A stretch of 64,000 bases of DNA from Pengzhenrongella sp031582905 (GTDB lineage Bacteria > Actinomycetota > Actinomycetes > Actinomycetales > Cellulomonadaceae): positions 310,001-374,000 of the forward strand of contig NZ_CP133990.1 of assembly GCF_031582905.1 (NCBI RefSeq), read 5' to 3'. Below the pieces are notes generated by a model that was given only the letters and a program-made list of their open reading frames with translations, was not told the origin of the DNA and searched no databases. Below are positions 8,684 to 18,604 of the stretch, piece after piece. A program made the translations under genes and the position numbers. Numbering within the stretch: the first letter of the stretch is position 1; each line of letters starts with the position of its first letter.

Positions 8684-10538
8684 ATGTGCGGAATCGTCGG
8701 GTACGTCGGTACCCAGCAGGCCAGCGGCCGTCCCCTCGAGGTCGTCATGGAGGGACTGCGGCGTCTGGAGTACCGCGGCTACGACTCGGCCGGGGTCGCG
8801 CTCGTGTCGCCCGACGGTGGTCTGAGCACCGCGAAGAAGGCCGGCAAGCTGGCGAACCTCGTCGGTGAGCTCACCGCGACCCCGCTGCCGGCGGCGACGG
8901 CGGCGATCGGCCACACGCGGTGGGCGACCCACGGCGCCCCGAACGACCTCAACGCGCACCCGCACGTCGCGGGTCCGGTCGCCGTCATCCACAACGGCAT
9001 CGTCGAGAACTTCGCCCAGCTCAAGGCGGAGCTGCTGGCGGACGGCGTCGAGTTCGTCTCCCAGACCGACACCGAGGTCGCCGCCCACCTGCTCGCCCGC
9101 GCGTACGCCGAGGCCGGTGACCTGTCCGCCGCGATGTGCGCCGTCGCGCGGCGCCTCGAGGGCACCTTCACGCTGCTCGCGGTCCACGCGGACGTGCCCG
9201 ACGTCGTCGTCGGTGCGCGCCACGACTCCCCGCTGGTGGTCGGCCTCGGGGAGGGAGAACTTCCTCGGCAGCGACGTCGCCGCGTTCATCGCCCACACCC
9301 GCGAGGCGCTCGAGCTCGGCCAGGACCAGGTCGTGACCCTCGGCCCGGGCGACGTCCAGGTCACCGACTTCTTCGGGGTGCCCGCCCAGGCGCACCGGTA
9401 CACGGTCGACTGGGACACGGCCGCCGCGGAGAAGGGTGGCTTCGCGTCGTTCATGGACAAGGAGATCCACGACCAGCCGCAGGCCGTCGCGGACACCCTG
9501 CTCGGCCGCACCGACATCGACGGCAAGCTCGTGCTCGACGACCTGCGCATCGACGAGTCGGTGCTGCGGTCGATCGACAAGATCGTCGTCATCGCCTGTG
9601 GGACCGCCGCCTACGCCGGGCACGTGGCCAAGTACGCCATCGAGCACTGGTGCCGCATCCCGGTCGAGGTCGAGCTCGCGCACGAGTTCCGGTACCGCGA
9701 CCCGGTCGTGGGCCCGCGCACGCTGGTCGTGGCGATCTCCCAGTCGGGGGAGACCATGGACACGCTCATGGCGGTGCGGCACGCCCGCGAGCAGGGCGCC
9801 AAGGTGCTCGCCATCTGCAACACCCACGGGTCGACCATCCCGCGCGAGTCCGACGCCGTCCTGTACACGCACGCCGGCCCGGAGATCGCGGTCGCGTCGA
9901 CCAAGGCGTTCCTGTCGCAGATCACCGCCGCCTACCTCCTGGGGCTCTACCTCGCCCAGCTGCGCGGCAACAAGTTCCCGGACGAGATCGCCGAGACGTT
10001 CGACCAGCTGCGCGCCATGCCCGAGCGCATCCAGACCGTGCTGGACCGTGCCGACCAGGTCCGCAAGGCGGCTCGTGCGATGGCAGACGTCCCGTCGGTG
10101 CTCTTCCTCGGGCGGCATGTCGGCTTCCCGGTCGCGCTCGAAGGTGCGTTGAAGCTCAAGGAGCTCGCGTACATCCACGCCGAGGGCTTCGCCGCCGGTG
10201 AGCTCAAGCACGGGCCGATCGCCCTGATCGACGAGGGGCAGCCCGTCTTCGTGATCGTCCCGTCGCCGCGGGGTCGCGACTCGCTGCACTCCAAGGTGAT
10301 CTCCAACATCCAGGAGATCCGGGCGCGCGGGGCGCGGACGTTCGTCATCGCCGAGGACGGCGACGACGCCGTCACCCCGTACGCCGACGAGGTCTTCTAC
10401 GTCCCGCAGTGCCCGACGCTGCTGTCGCCGCTGCTCGCGACCGTCCCTCTGCAGGTGTTCGCGTGCGAGCTCGCGACGGCTCGCGGGCTCGACGTGGACC
10501 AGCCGCGCAACCTGGCGAAGTCGGTCACCGTCGAGTGA
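8684..10538 (+). CDS. glmS: Glutamine-fructose-6-phosphate aminotransferase GlmS (frameshifted near 9253-9255)
   Basis: GlmS makes glucosamine 6-phosphate from fructose 6-phosphate and glutamine. The N-terminal Ntn glutaminase begins at Cys2 (MCGIVGYVG) and includes HTRWATHG and NGIVEN. Two SIS sugar-isomerase domains follow (IACGTAAYAG, SQSGETMDTL, GRHVGFPVALEGALKLKE), ending in the canonical PRNLAKSVTVE. The frame shifts once at GLGEG/ENFLGSD: either one G is extra or two are missing in the run at 9253-9255. Corrected length is 617-618 aa. No glmS ribozyme was recognised upstream. acpS starts 19 bp downstream. Confidence 0.93.
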
Positions 10539-10557
10539 CGACCGGCGGGCGACCGAC

Positions 10558-10917
10558 GTGATCATCGGGGTCGGGATCGACGTCGTTGACGTCGGTCGCT
10601 TCATGGCGACCATCGAGCGGGTGCCGGCGCTCCGGGACCGCCTGTTCACGCCGGACGAGCGCGAGCTGCCGCCCGCGTCGCTCGCCGCGCGGTTCGCCGC
10701 CAAGGAGGCGATCGCGAAGGCGCTCGGCGCCCCTGCCGGGATGAGCTGGCAGGACGCGACCGTGCGCCGGACGGTCGGTGCCCAGCCGGTCGTCGAGGTG
10801 ACGGGCACCGTCGCCGCGCGCGCCGACGAGCTCGGTGTGGCGCGTTTCCACCTGTCGATCTCGCACGACGCCGGCATCGCGTCCGCCGTGGCGATCGCGG
10901 AGGGTGACCCGGCGTAG
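10558..10917 (+). CDS. acpS: Holo-[acyl-carrier-protein] synthase
   Basis: Transfers the phosphopantetheine arm of CoA onto acyl carrier protein. The 119-aa protein starts at GTG 10558 with IIGVGIDVVDVGRF, whose Asp binds Mg-CoA, and has FAAKEAIAKALG with the second catalytic Glu. The family-typical end FHLSISHDAG is present. It sits 19 bp after glmS and is probably cotranscribed. The next 264 bp (10918-11181) show no gene. Confidence 0.93.
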   Translation: MIIGVGIDVVDVGRFMATIERVPALRDRLFTPDERELPPASLAARFAAKEAIAKALGAPAGMSWQDATVRRTVGAQPVVEVTGTVAARADELGVARFHLSISHDAGIASAVAIAEGDPA

Positions 10918-11181
10918 CTCCCGCACGCCGCACGTGGCGAGCGCGAGGAGGCCGCTGCCTCCCCGCCGTATCGGACCCGCCGGTGCGGGCCGGATCCTGG
11001 CTGACGTCGGCGCGCCCCGTGCGGCGGCAGGCGGGACTCCGTCGCGTGGCCGTGCGCACCGCCGTCGCACCCCGTCCCGCGAGCCCCTCGGCACGTCTCC
11101 CGCTCATGTCAGCCGTGCCTCGACGGGGAGCTCGGCACTCGGGCGCCGGCAAACGGGTCAGTCGTCCACGTGGCGTCCAGT

Positions 11182-13026
11182 TCATCGTTCGCCTCTTCGC
11201 CCCGGGACCGCCGACCGCCCCGTGGGTCGGCTGCGCCCGACGACGGGCCGTCGCTCGTCGGGTCGCCGGGTCGTCGTCGGTGGACGCGGTACCGCCACGT
11301 CGGTCGGCCGCGCTAGCGGGCTGACCCGCGCTGCGTCGCACCCTGTGCCGGGTGGCCCGGCGCCGCCGAGGGACGGATCCTCCACGGCCGGAGAGGGGGC
11401 GTCGGGTGTGGGGTGGTGGCGCTCCCGCGGCGGCGCGGCGCCGGGGTGCGTGCCGACGTCTCGTCCGGTGCGGTCGCGGAACCGGTAGGTGGCCCGGGCG
11501 AGTGGTCCGGGCGGTGCGGTGCCCGGTGATCGACCCGGCGGTGACGTCGCCGTTGCGGTGCCGGGGGCGCGGGTGATGACCAGGTCGCGCCGGTGGGTCT
11601 CGTGGTGGTGGAACCCGCACATGAGGATGCCGTTGTCGGCGGAGGTGGGGCCGTTGTCGCGGTCCCACCAGGTGATGTGGTGGATCTGGCACCACCGCGC
11701 CGGTGCGTGGCAGGAGGGCCATCCGCACTCGCGGTCGCGGGCGATGATCACCTTGCGCAGCTGCCCGGTGAACAGCCGCTGCGACCGGCCCAGGTCCAGG
11801 GGCGTGCCGTCGGCGTCGATGACGGCGCGGGTGAGGTCGCAGTCGCACATCGCCGCCGCGAGCTCGCTGACCGGGACGGGGGTGCCGTCCTCCAGCGTCG
11901 CCGCCGGGTAGGCCACCGGTTCGGTGCGGGCCACGGGGCCACCGGCCGCGTCGCCGGCTGAGTCGCCGGCGACGGGCCCCACGCCACCAGCGCCTGCGCG
12001 CATGCCCGTGGCAACGCGGGCGCCCGTGCGTGCCTTATTCACGGTGCTGGCACCGGCTGCGCGGCGTCGCCGGTCGCGTTCGGACCGGGCGGCCACCCAG
12101 GTGTCCGGGGTGAGGATCATGGTGATCTGCGGCGGGACGTGCCCGCCGGGCTTGGTGCCCGGGTCGGCCAGCACGTGCTCGGCCATGTCTGTCAGCGCGT
12201 CCGCGCGCCGCTGCCCGGGGTCACGGTCGTCGTCCTCCGCCGGCCGCGGCGACAGCGCCTCCAACGCCAGGGCGACCTTGTGTCCGGCGATCGGGTCCAG
12301 GCGCCCCTTGAGGAACGTCCCGGTCGAGGACTGGGACAGGTGCAGGTACCGCTCGCACCGCTCCGCCTGGTGCTGACGGTCGAACCCGTCGGGGTCCACC
12401 CCCGCTACCCACTGGTCCACGGTGACCTGGAACGTGCCCGCGTCCTGGCGCTCGGCGACCTCGACCAGGGCCCTCTGCACCGCCGGGTCGGCGATCAGCG
12501 CACGTTGGGTCGGCGTCCCGGTCGCCGCGACCTTCCCGAGCACCGCGGCGTGCCCGGCCGTGATCCGCCCGTCGACCACCGCCGCGGCCGCCACAGGGGC
12601 CGCGTCGAGCTGCTCCGCCTGCCGGACCTGCGCCCCGGCAGCTCGCGCACCCGCGCCCGACGTGCGTCCCCGTGCTGCCTCGTAGGACCGGTCGCCCGCT
12701 CCCCGCCATACCCCGGCGTCCCGGTCAGCCACCAGGACGGCTCCGCGGACCACGCTGAGGCCGTCGATGGCTCGGTCCAGGTCCGCCAGCAACGCCGACC
12801 GGTCCCCGGGTGACCACCCGGCTGCCTCACCGACCTGGCTCGTCAGTGCCGTCATCGCGGCCACGATCGCCCGCCCGGAGGCCAGGGCGGCCGTCGCGCC
12901 AGCCGTCGACGGAGCCCCGGACCCAGCGGGGGCGGCAGGCGGTCCCGCGGTGGCCGTCGTCGCGCCCGGAGCGGGCGCCGCCGACGAGGCGGCCACGCGC
13001 GTGGCGAGCATCGACTCGATCGCCAT
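11182..13026 (-). CDS. 13E12-type DUF222 protein with C-terminal HNH nuclease domain
   Basis: A protein of about 614 aa. The long helical DUF222 region is followed by an HNH motif: ECGWPSCHAPARWCQIHHIT, then WWDRDNGPTSADNGILMCGF and HHHETH, which gives two CxxC-type zinc-binding pairs and the catalytic His. A low-complexity Pro/Arg tail follows. I chose ATG 13026 (MAIESMLATRVAAS) rather than the upstream in-frame ATG at 13083. A GGAGG-like site precedes it, and the upstream segment contains a perfect SOS box. This family is repeated in actinobacterial genomes (13E12 repeats in Mycobacterium) and its role is unclear. A second member lies at 41679-43133. Confidence 0.8.
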   Translation of the reverse strand: MAIESMLATRVAASSAAPAPGATTATAGPPAAPAGSGAPSTAGATAALASGRAIVAAMTALTSQVGEAAGWSPGDRSALLADLDRAIDGLSVVRGAVLVADRDAGVWRGAGDRSYEAARGRTSGAGARAAGAQVRQAEQLDAAPVAAAAVVDGRITAGHAAVLGKVAATGTPTQRALIADPAVQRALVEVAERQDAGTFQVTVDQWVAGVDPDGFDRQHQAERCERYLHLSQSSTGTFLKGRLDPIAGHKVALALEALSPRPAEDDDRDPGQRRADALTDMAEHVLADPGTKPGGHVPPQITMILTPDTWVAARSERDRRRRAAGASTVNKARTGARVATGMRAGAGGVGPVAGDSAGDAAGGPVARTEPVAYPAATLEDGTPVPVSELAAAMCDCDLTRAVIDADGTPLDLGRSQRLFTGQLRKVIIARDRECGWPSCHAPARWCQIHHITWWDRDNGPTSADNGILMCGFHHHETHRRDLVITRAPGTATATSPPGRSPGTAPPGPLARATYRFRDRTGRDVGTHPGAAPPRERHHPTPDAPSPAVEDPSLGGAGPPGTGCDAARVSPLARPTDVAVPRPPTTTRRPDERRPVVGRSRPTGRSAVPGRRGER

Positions 13027-13044
13027 CGCCGCCACCTCCGCGCT

Positions 13045-13060
13045 TCGAACGTTTGTTCGA
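13045..13060 (-). promoter_or_regulatory. LexA (SOS) box upstream of the DUF222/HNH gene
   Basis: TCGAAC-GTTT-GTTCGA is a perfect match to the actinobacterial SOS box TCGAAC-N4-GTTCGA. It ends 19 bp before the chosen start codon at 13026, the usual place for LexA repression. Several mycobacterial 13E12 genes are known to carry SOS boxes, which supports the assignment. Confidence 0.75.
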
Positions 13061-13424
13061 AGTCTACCGGGGCCCTCTGACATCGTGGGGTGCCGGGAAA
13101 AGGCTGTGGACAGCGAACACTCCGAGCGAGCTGGGTCTTCTCCTCGCCTGACAGCACCCGTACGGGCTTGTCCGCGTCGTCCCCGGAGAGCAGGACCCGG
13201 CGCCGTGCGACCGGGCGCCCCTGGTGAGGTCGCACGTTCCGCAGAACCGGCGCGCGGGGGCAGGCATCCGGGGCGAGGCCGGGGCAGGTCCGCAAGACCG
13301 CGGCGTTCGATCCGCCGTCGGCCCCGGCTAGTCCCGGCATCAGCCCCGCGACCGAACCGGCCCGCAGTCGGCTCCGCCGACCCCGCCCCGGCCCACCGTC
13401 ACACGGACCCGCCCCCCGCCCCCG
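13061..13424. other. Intergenic region, no gene seen
   Basis: About 360 bp between the SOS-box gene and the LLM oxidoreductase gene, both on the minus strand. Open frames exist on both strands, but none has a recognisable start context, motif or family resemblance. It probably holds the promoter of the DUF222 gene and the end of the LLM transcript. I see no strong hairpin. Confidence 0.4.
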
Positions 13425-14411
13425 TCACCGCAGCGCCGGGACGACCTGGCTCTCGAACAGCTCGATGCCGGACCGGTCGTACGCGGCCTCGGCGAAGTAC
13501 GTGATCGCGTACGTCATCCCCAGGCCCTGCAGCTCGGTCAGCTTCTCGACGATCTGCTCCGGCGTCCCGACGAGCGGGCCGTTGCGGAACTCCTCGAGCA
13601 CCCCGTCGGCCTTGGCCGGCACGGTCTGGCGGTAGTGGTCGTGGACCCACGCCAGGCGGTCCTGGACCTCGGCCTCGTTCTCGCCGATGACCACGTTGTA
13701 GTTGGCGGACCGGACGATCTCGCCGAAGTCCCGCCCGAGCGTCTCGCAGTGCCCGCGCAGCACCTCGGACTTGTGCGTGAACGTCTCGGGGTCGCCGGCG
13801 AAGTTCGTGTACGCCGCGTGCTGCGCCGCGATCCGCAGTGTCTTCTTCTCGCCGCCCCCGGCGATCCACAGCGGCGGGCCGTCGGTCTGCAGCGGCAGCG
13901 GCGACAGCTGCGCGCCGTCGACCTGGTAGAAGCGGCCGTCGAGCGACGCCACGCCCGTGCTCCACAGCTGGCGGAAGATCTGCACGCCCTCGTCCAGCGC
14001 GGCGATGCGGTCCCCGGCGGACGGGAACCCGTAGCCGTAGGCGCGCCACTCGTGCTCGTACCAGCCGGCGCCGATGCCCATCTCGACGCGCCCGCCGCTG
14101 ATGACGTCCGCGGTGGCCGCGACCTTCGCGAGGTACGCGGGGTTCCGGTACGCCATGCAGGTGCACATCTGACCGAGCCGGACGCGCCGCGTGCTCGCGG
14201 CGTACGCGTTGATGAGGCTCCACGCCTCGTGCGTCGCCTCGCCGTTGGGCTCGGGGACGGCGTGGAAGTGGTCGTAGACCCAGATCGACTCCCACGCGTC
14301 GCCGTCGTCGGCGTGCTGCGCCAGACCGTTCATCACCGCCCAGTGCTCGCTCGCGTCGATGCCGGTGAGGTCCTGCCGCCAGCCCTGGGGGATGAAGAGT
14401 CCGAATCGCAT
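13425..14411 (-). CDS. LLM-class F420-dependent oxidoreductase
   Basis: A 328-aa luciferase-like TIM-barrel protein from ATG 14411. It starts RFGLFIPQGWR, has the substrate/cofactor segment GMGAGW-like EMGIGAGWYEHEWRAYG, and PLWIAGGGEKKTLRIAA near residue 190. The family uses coenzyme F420 (sometimes FMN) for hydride transfer in many actinobacterial redox reactions; the substrate is unknown. It is divergent from nnr with a 51-bp gap. The length and motif order fit the TIGR03560-like group, judged from memory rather than by search. Confidence 0.8.
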   Translation of the reverse strand: MRFGLFIPQGWRQDLTGIDASEHWAVMNGLAQHADDGDAWESIWVYDHFHAVPEPNGEATHEAWSLINAYAASTRRVRLGQMCTCMAYRNPAYLAKVAATADVISGGRVEMGIGAGWYEHEWRAYGYGFPSAGDRIAALDEGVQIFRQLWSTGVASLDGRFYQVDGAQLSPLPLQTDGPPLWIAGGGEKKTLRIAAQHAAYTNFAGDPETFTHKSEVLRGHCETLGRDFGEIVRSANYNVVIGENEAEVQDRLAWVHDHYRQTVPAKADGVLEEFRNGPLVGTPEQIVEKLTELQGLGMTYAITYFAEAAYDRSGIELFESQVVPALR

Positions 14412-14462
14412 GCGCCGGACCCTAACCGCGGCCGGTGGCCGGCGCGCGCCCGTGCACCGAGG

Positions 14463-16099
14463 ATGAGACGCGTGATCCTGGGGTACACCGCGCAGCAGGT
14501 CAGGGACGCCGAGGAGCCGCTGCTCGCGGCCGGTCCGGAGGGTGCGCTCATGGCGCAGGCGGCGTTCGGCCTCGCCGTCCGCGTCTGCCGGCTGCTGCGC
14601 GAGCGCCGCGGCGGCGTCCGGGGCGCGTCGGTCGTGGCCCTCGTCGGCCCGGGGTCGAACGGCGGGGACGCGCTGCACGCGGGCGCCGAGCTCGCCCGTC
14701 GTGGCGTCGCGGTCGTCGCCGTGACGACGTCGTCGGCCGTGCACGGCCCGGGTCTCGCCGCGCTGCGGGCCGCGGGCGGCCGGGTCCTCACCGTGGTCGA
14801 CGACGGCGCGGGCCGCCGGGTCTGGGTGGGTGACGCCCTCGCGGAGGCGGTCGCCGCCGACGTCGTCCTCGACGGGCTCCTCGGCATCGGCGCGCACGGT
14901 GCGCCGCGCGGGGTGGCCGGCGAGCTCGTCACGCTCCTCGCCGAGCTCCTGGCCGACGACGCCGCCCCCGGCGCCCCGGACGTCGTCGCGGTCGACGTCC
15001 CCAGCGGCATCGGCGTCGGCGACGGCGCCCGATCCGGCCCGGTCCTGCCCGCCGACCTCACGGTCACGTTCGGGGCGGTCAAGGCCGGCCTCCTGCTGCC
15101 GCCGGCGACCGGCGCCGCCGGGGACGTCGACCTCGTCGACATCGGCCTCGACCTGAGCCCCACGCCGCCGACCGTGGCCCGCCTCGAGCCGCACGACGTC
15201 GCGGACCTGTGGCCGGTGCCCGGAGCGGGCGCGCACAAGTACACACGCGGCGTCGTCGGCGTCGTCGCCGGGACCTCGGTCTACCCGGGAGCGGCCGTCC
15301 TCGCGGTCAGCGCGGCGGTGCTCGCCGGGGCCGGGATGGTGCGGTATCTCGGCCCCGAGCGGGTGGCCGACGCGGTGCTCGCCGCGCGCCCCGAGGTCGT
15401 CACCGGTGGCGGGCGCGTGCAGGCGTGGGTGCTCGGCCCCGGCGTCGACCCGGACGACGCCGAGCAGGCCGGACGCGTCCGGGACGCGCTGGCCGCCGCG
15501 CTGCGCGACGACCTGCCCGCCGTCGTCGACGCCGGTGCGCTCCGCCTCCTGCCCGACCGCGTCCCGCCGTCGGTCGTCCTGACGCCGCACGCCGGGGAGC
15601 TCGCGACGCTCCTCACGGCGCGGGGGAGTCCGTCGACCGCGGAGACGTCGACGCCGAGCCGTTGCGCTGGGCGCGCCGCGCGCACGAGCTGACCGGTGCC
15701 ACCGTGCTGCTCAAGGGGCCGACGACGCTCGTCGTCGGTGCTGGCGGGTCGGTGTGGAGCCAGGCCGACGCACCGGCGTGGCTCGCGACGGCCGGGGCCG
15801 GGGACGTCCTCGCCGGGGTCCTCGGGACCCTGCTCGCCGGCCGGTCGGCCGACGTCGCCGCCGACCCGGCGCTCGCCGCCGCGCTCGCGGCCGCCGCCGC
15901 GCTGCTGCACGGCCTCGCGGCGCACCGGTCCGGTCCCGGTGGCCCCGTGCACGCGCTCGCGGTGGCCCACGCGGTGCCGGGCACGGTCGCGGCCCTGCTG
16001 GGCGGCGCAGGGACGGCCGTGCCGGGGCCGCACGCGCTGCCCGCGGTGCCGCCGGGCGCACGGGGCCAGGACCTCCCGGTGGGACACTGGCGCGCGTGA
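14463..16099 (+). CDS. nnr: Bifunctional NAD(P)HX epimerase / ADP-dependent dehydratase (frameshifted near 15622-15626)
   Basis: Repairs hydrated NAD(P)H. The N-terminal YjeF_N epimerase has VALVGPGSNGGDALHAGAEL. The C-terminal ribokinase-like dehydratase starts around HKYTRGVVGVVAG and contains LTPHAGELATLL and the active-site loop LATAGAGDVLAGVLG. The frame breaks just after LLTARG: the five-G run at 15622-15626 needs a sixth G to read RGESVDRGDVDAE. Corrected length is 545 aa. The start is ATG 14463. The stop overlaps the alr start (GTGA), and in M. tuberculosis nnr also lies in this neighbourhood. Confidence 0.9.
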
Positions 16100-17334
16100 G
16101 CTCCTACCCCGCCCGCGCCGTCGTCGACCTCGGTGCGATCCGGTCCAACGTCCGCGCGCTCGCGGACCACGCGCCGACCGCCGCGGTCATGGCCGTGGTC
16201 AAGGCGGACGGGTACGGGCACGGCCTGCTGCCCACGGCCCGCGCCGCCGTCGACGGTGGCGCGACCTGGCTGGGCGCCGCGCAGGCGGACGAGGCCCTCG
16301 CGCTGCGCGCCGGTGGCCTGGACGTCCGGGTGCTGACCTGGCTGTACTCCACCGGCGTCCCCATGGAGGCGCTGCTCCTCGCCGACGTCGACCTCTCCGT
16401 CGCCGCCCCGTGGGCGCTGGACCGCGTGGTCGCCGCCGCCCGCGCGACCGGCCGCACCGCGCGCGTGCACCTCAAGGTCGACACCGGCCTCGGGCGCAAC
16501 GGGCTGACGCCGGCCGACCTGCCGGACGTCCTCGACGGCGCCCTGCGCGCCCAGGCCGAGGGCGCGCTGCGGGTGACCGGCGTGTGGTCGCACCTCGCGT
16601 TCGCCGACGAGCCGGACCACCCGACCGTCCGCCGGCAGGCGGAGGTCTTCGCCGACGCCGTCCGGGTCGTCGAGGCCGCGGGGGCCACGCTCGAGGTCCG
16701 GCACCTCGCGAACTCCGCTGCCACGCTGACCAACCCCGCGATCCACCACGACCTCGTGCGGCCCGGGCTTGCGGTCTACGGGCTGTCCCCGGTGCCGGCG
16801 CTGGGTGGTCCCGGCGCGTACGGGCTGACCCCGGCGATGACCCTCGAGGCCGAGCTCGCCACGGTCAAGCGCGTCCCCGCCGGCCACGGCGTGTCCTACG
16901 CGCACGCCTACGTCACGCCGGCTGAAACGGTGCTCGGCGTCGTGCCGATCGGGTACGCCGACGGCGTGCCCCGGCACGCGTCCGGGTCGCTGCCGGACCA
17001 CCCCGGCGGGCCCGTGCAGGTCGGCGGTCGGCGCAGCGCGGTCGCCGGACGGGTCTGCATGGACCAGTTCGTGCTCGACCTCGGGCCGGACGCCCGGGAC
17101 GTCGCGGGGGATCGGGTCGAGCTCTTCGGCACCGGCGCCGCCGGTGGTCCCACCGCCGAGGACTGGGCCCGCGCCGCGGGCACGATCTCCTACGAGATCG
17201 TCACCCGCGTCGGCGCGCGCGTCCCGCGGGAGTACGTGGGCGAGGCGCCGTCCGACGCCGCCGCGGCCGGCGCCGCCACGGACCACGAGGGCGGCCTCGC
17301 CGGCGCCGTCGCGACCGGCGGGAGCGCGGCATGA
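16096..17334 (+). CDS. alr: Alanine racemase
   Basis: A PLP enzyme making D-alanine for peptidoglycan. The PLP lysine is in VVKADGYGHG (Lys36), the catalytic tyrosine segment is GVSYAHAYVTPAETVL, and VPIGYADGVPRHASG and GRVCMDQF are typical. It starts at GTG 16096, overlapping the nnr stop by four bases, and runs 412 aa. About 30 extra Ala/Gly-rich residues end the protein. tsaE overlaps the stop (ATGA), so translation is coupled along this operon. Confidence 0.95.
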   Translation: MSSYPARAVVDLGAIRSNVRALADHAPTAAVMAVVKADGYGHGLLPTARAAVDGGATWLGAAQADEALALRAGGLDVRVLTWLYSTGVPMEALLLADVDLSVAAPWALDRVVAAARATGRTARVHLKVDTGLGRNGLTPADLPDVLDGALRAQAEGALRVTGVWSHLAFADEPDHPTVRRQAEVFADAVRVVEAAGATLEVRHLANSAATLTNPAIHHDLVRPGLAVYGLSPVPALGGPGAYGLTPAMTLEAELATVKRVPAGHGVSYAHAYVTPAETVLGVVPIGYADGVPRHASGSLPDHPGGPVQVGGRRSAVAGRVCMDQFVLDLGPDARDVAGDRVELFGTGAAGGPTAEDWARAAGTISYEIVTRVGARVPREYVGEAPSDAAAAGAATDHEGGLAGAVATGGSAA

Positions 17335-17882
17335 CCGAGCCGGACGTGACCCGCACCGAGCTCGCCGACGCGGACGCGACCCGCCGGCTGGGCCGCGCGC
17401 TCGCCGGGCTGCTGCGTGCGGGCGACCTCGTCGTGCTGACCGGCGACCTCGGTGCCGGCAAGACGACGTTCACCCAGGGCATCGGGGCCGGTCTCGGCGT
17501 CCGCGGTCAGGTCGCCTCGCCGACGTTCATCATCGCCCGGGTGCACCCGTCGCTGACCGACGGACCGGCGCTCGTGCACGTGGACGCCTACCGCCTGGGG
17601 TCGCTCGACGAGGTCGACGCGCTCGACCTGGACGCGAGCCTCGACGAGTCGGTCACGGTGGTGGAGTGGGGCGAGGGGCTCGTCGAGTCGCTCGCCGAGG
17701 ACCGCCTCGAGGTGTCGCTGCGCCGCCCGCGTGGCGGTGCGGGCACGCTCGGCGTCGGCGGGTCGGGCCCGGCCCGTGCGGCGTCCGGGGAGGACGAGGA
17801 CGCCTCCGCCGGCACCCGGGTCGTCGAGCTGCGGGGCGTCGGACCGCGCTGGGCCGGGGTCGAGCTGCCGGTCGTAGGCTGA
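17331..17882 (+). CDS. tsaE: tRNA t6A biosynthesis ATPase TsaE
   Basis: TsaE is the P-loop ATPase needed with TsaB and TsaD to make N6-threonylcarbamoyladenosine at tRNA position 37. The Walker A GDLGAGKTTFTQGIG and the segment SPTFIIAR, followed by HVDAYRLGSLDEVDALDLD and VVEWGEG, are diagnostic. The 183-aa protein has an unusual Gly/Ala/Glu-rich insertion near its C-terminus (about residues 137-160). It is sandwiched between alr and tsaB with four-base and short spacing. Confidence 0.93.
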   Translation: MTEPDVTRTELADADATRRLGRALAGLLRAGDLVVLTGDLGAGKTTFTQGIGAGLGVRGQVASPTFIIARVHPSLTDGPALVHVDAYRLGSLDEVDALDLDASLDESVTVVEWGEGLVESLAEDRLEVSLRRPRGGAGTLGVGGSGPARAASGEDEDASAGTRVVELRGVGPRWAGVELPVVG

Positions 17883-17887
17883 CGCGC

Positions 17888-18604
17888 GTGCCCGTCCTCG
17901 CTCTCGACACCTCGGCCGCCGTCGCCGTCGCGCTCACCACCGACGAGGGCGCCCCGCTGGCCGCCCGCCACCTGACCGAGGAGCGGCGCCACGCCGAGCT
18001 GCTCGCGCCCATGGTCACCGACGTGCTCCGCGACGCCGGGGTCGACCGCCGGGACCTCACCGCCGTCGTCGTCGGCACCGGTCCCGCGCCGTTCACCGGC
18101 CTGCGCGTCGGGCTGGTCACCGCGCGCACCCTCGCCCTCGCCCTCGGGGTGCCGGTCCTCGGGGTGTGCAGCCTCGACGCGCTCGCGGCGCAGGCCGTCG
18201 CCGACCTCGGGCTCGCGCCGGGCGGCGAGGTCCTCGTCGCGACCGACGCCCGGCGCCGCGAGGTCTACTGGGCGCGGTACCGCGTCGGCCCCGCCGGCGA
18301 CCCAGCCGGCGACCCAGCCGGTGCTGCAGAGGTCGAGCCGCTGACCGGACCTGCGGTCGCCCGTCCCGCGCAGCTCGCGGACGACGGCGTGGCCGACGGC
18401 GCCGTCGTTGTCGGGCGCGGCGCGGCGCTGTACCCCGACCACCTCACCGGGGCCGCGGGTGCCCCGCTCGACCCCGACCCGGCGGTCCTGGCGCGGCTCG
18501 CGCTGGCCCGCCGGACCCGCGGCGTCGCGCAGCCGTCCGAGCCGCTGTACCTGCGCCGCCCCGACGTCATGGAGCCGGCCGCACGCAAGCGGGCGCTGGG
18601 ATGA
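17888..18604 (+). CDS. tsaB: tRNA t6A biosynthesis protein TsaB
   Basis: TsaB is the inactive-ATPase partner of TsaD. It starts at GTG 17888 with VLALDTSAAVAVAL and has the family motif GTGPAPFTGLRVGL. The 238-aa length is normal. A short in-frame tandem repeat (GDPAGDPAGDPAG, 12-bp units around 18297-18324) is inserted mid-protein and may vary between strains. The stop overlaps the rimI start by four bases. Confidence 0.92.
   Translation: MPVLALDTSAAVAVALTTDEGAPLAARHLTEERRHAELLAPMVTDVLRDAGVDRRDLTAVVVGTGPAPFTGLRVGLVTARTLALALGVPVLGVCSLDALAAQAVADLGLAPGGEVLVATDARRREVYWARYRVGPAGDPAGDPAGAAEVEPLTGPAVARPAQLADDGVADGAVVVGRGAALYPDHLTGAAGAPLDPDPAVLARLALARRTRGVAQPSEPLYLRRPDVMEPAARKRALG

Noticed and set aside
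13027..13083. Extended N-terminus of the first DUF222 protein from ATG 13083
   Set aside because: It would place a perfect SOS box inside the coding region, and the better ribosome-binding site precedes ATG 13026.
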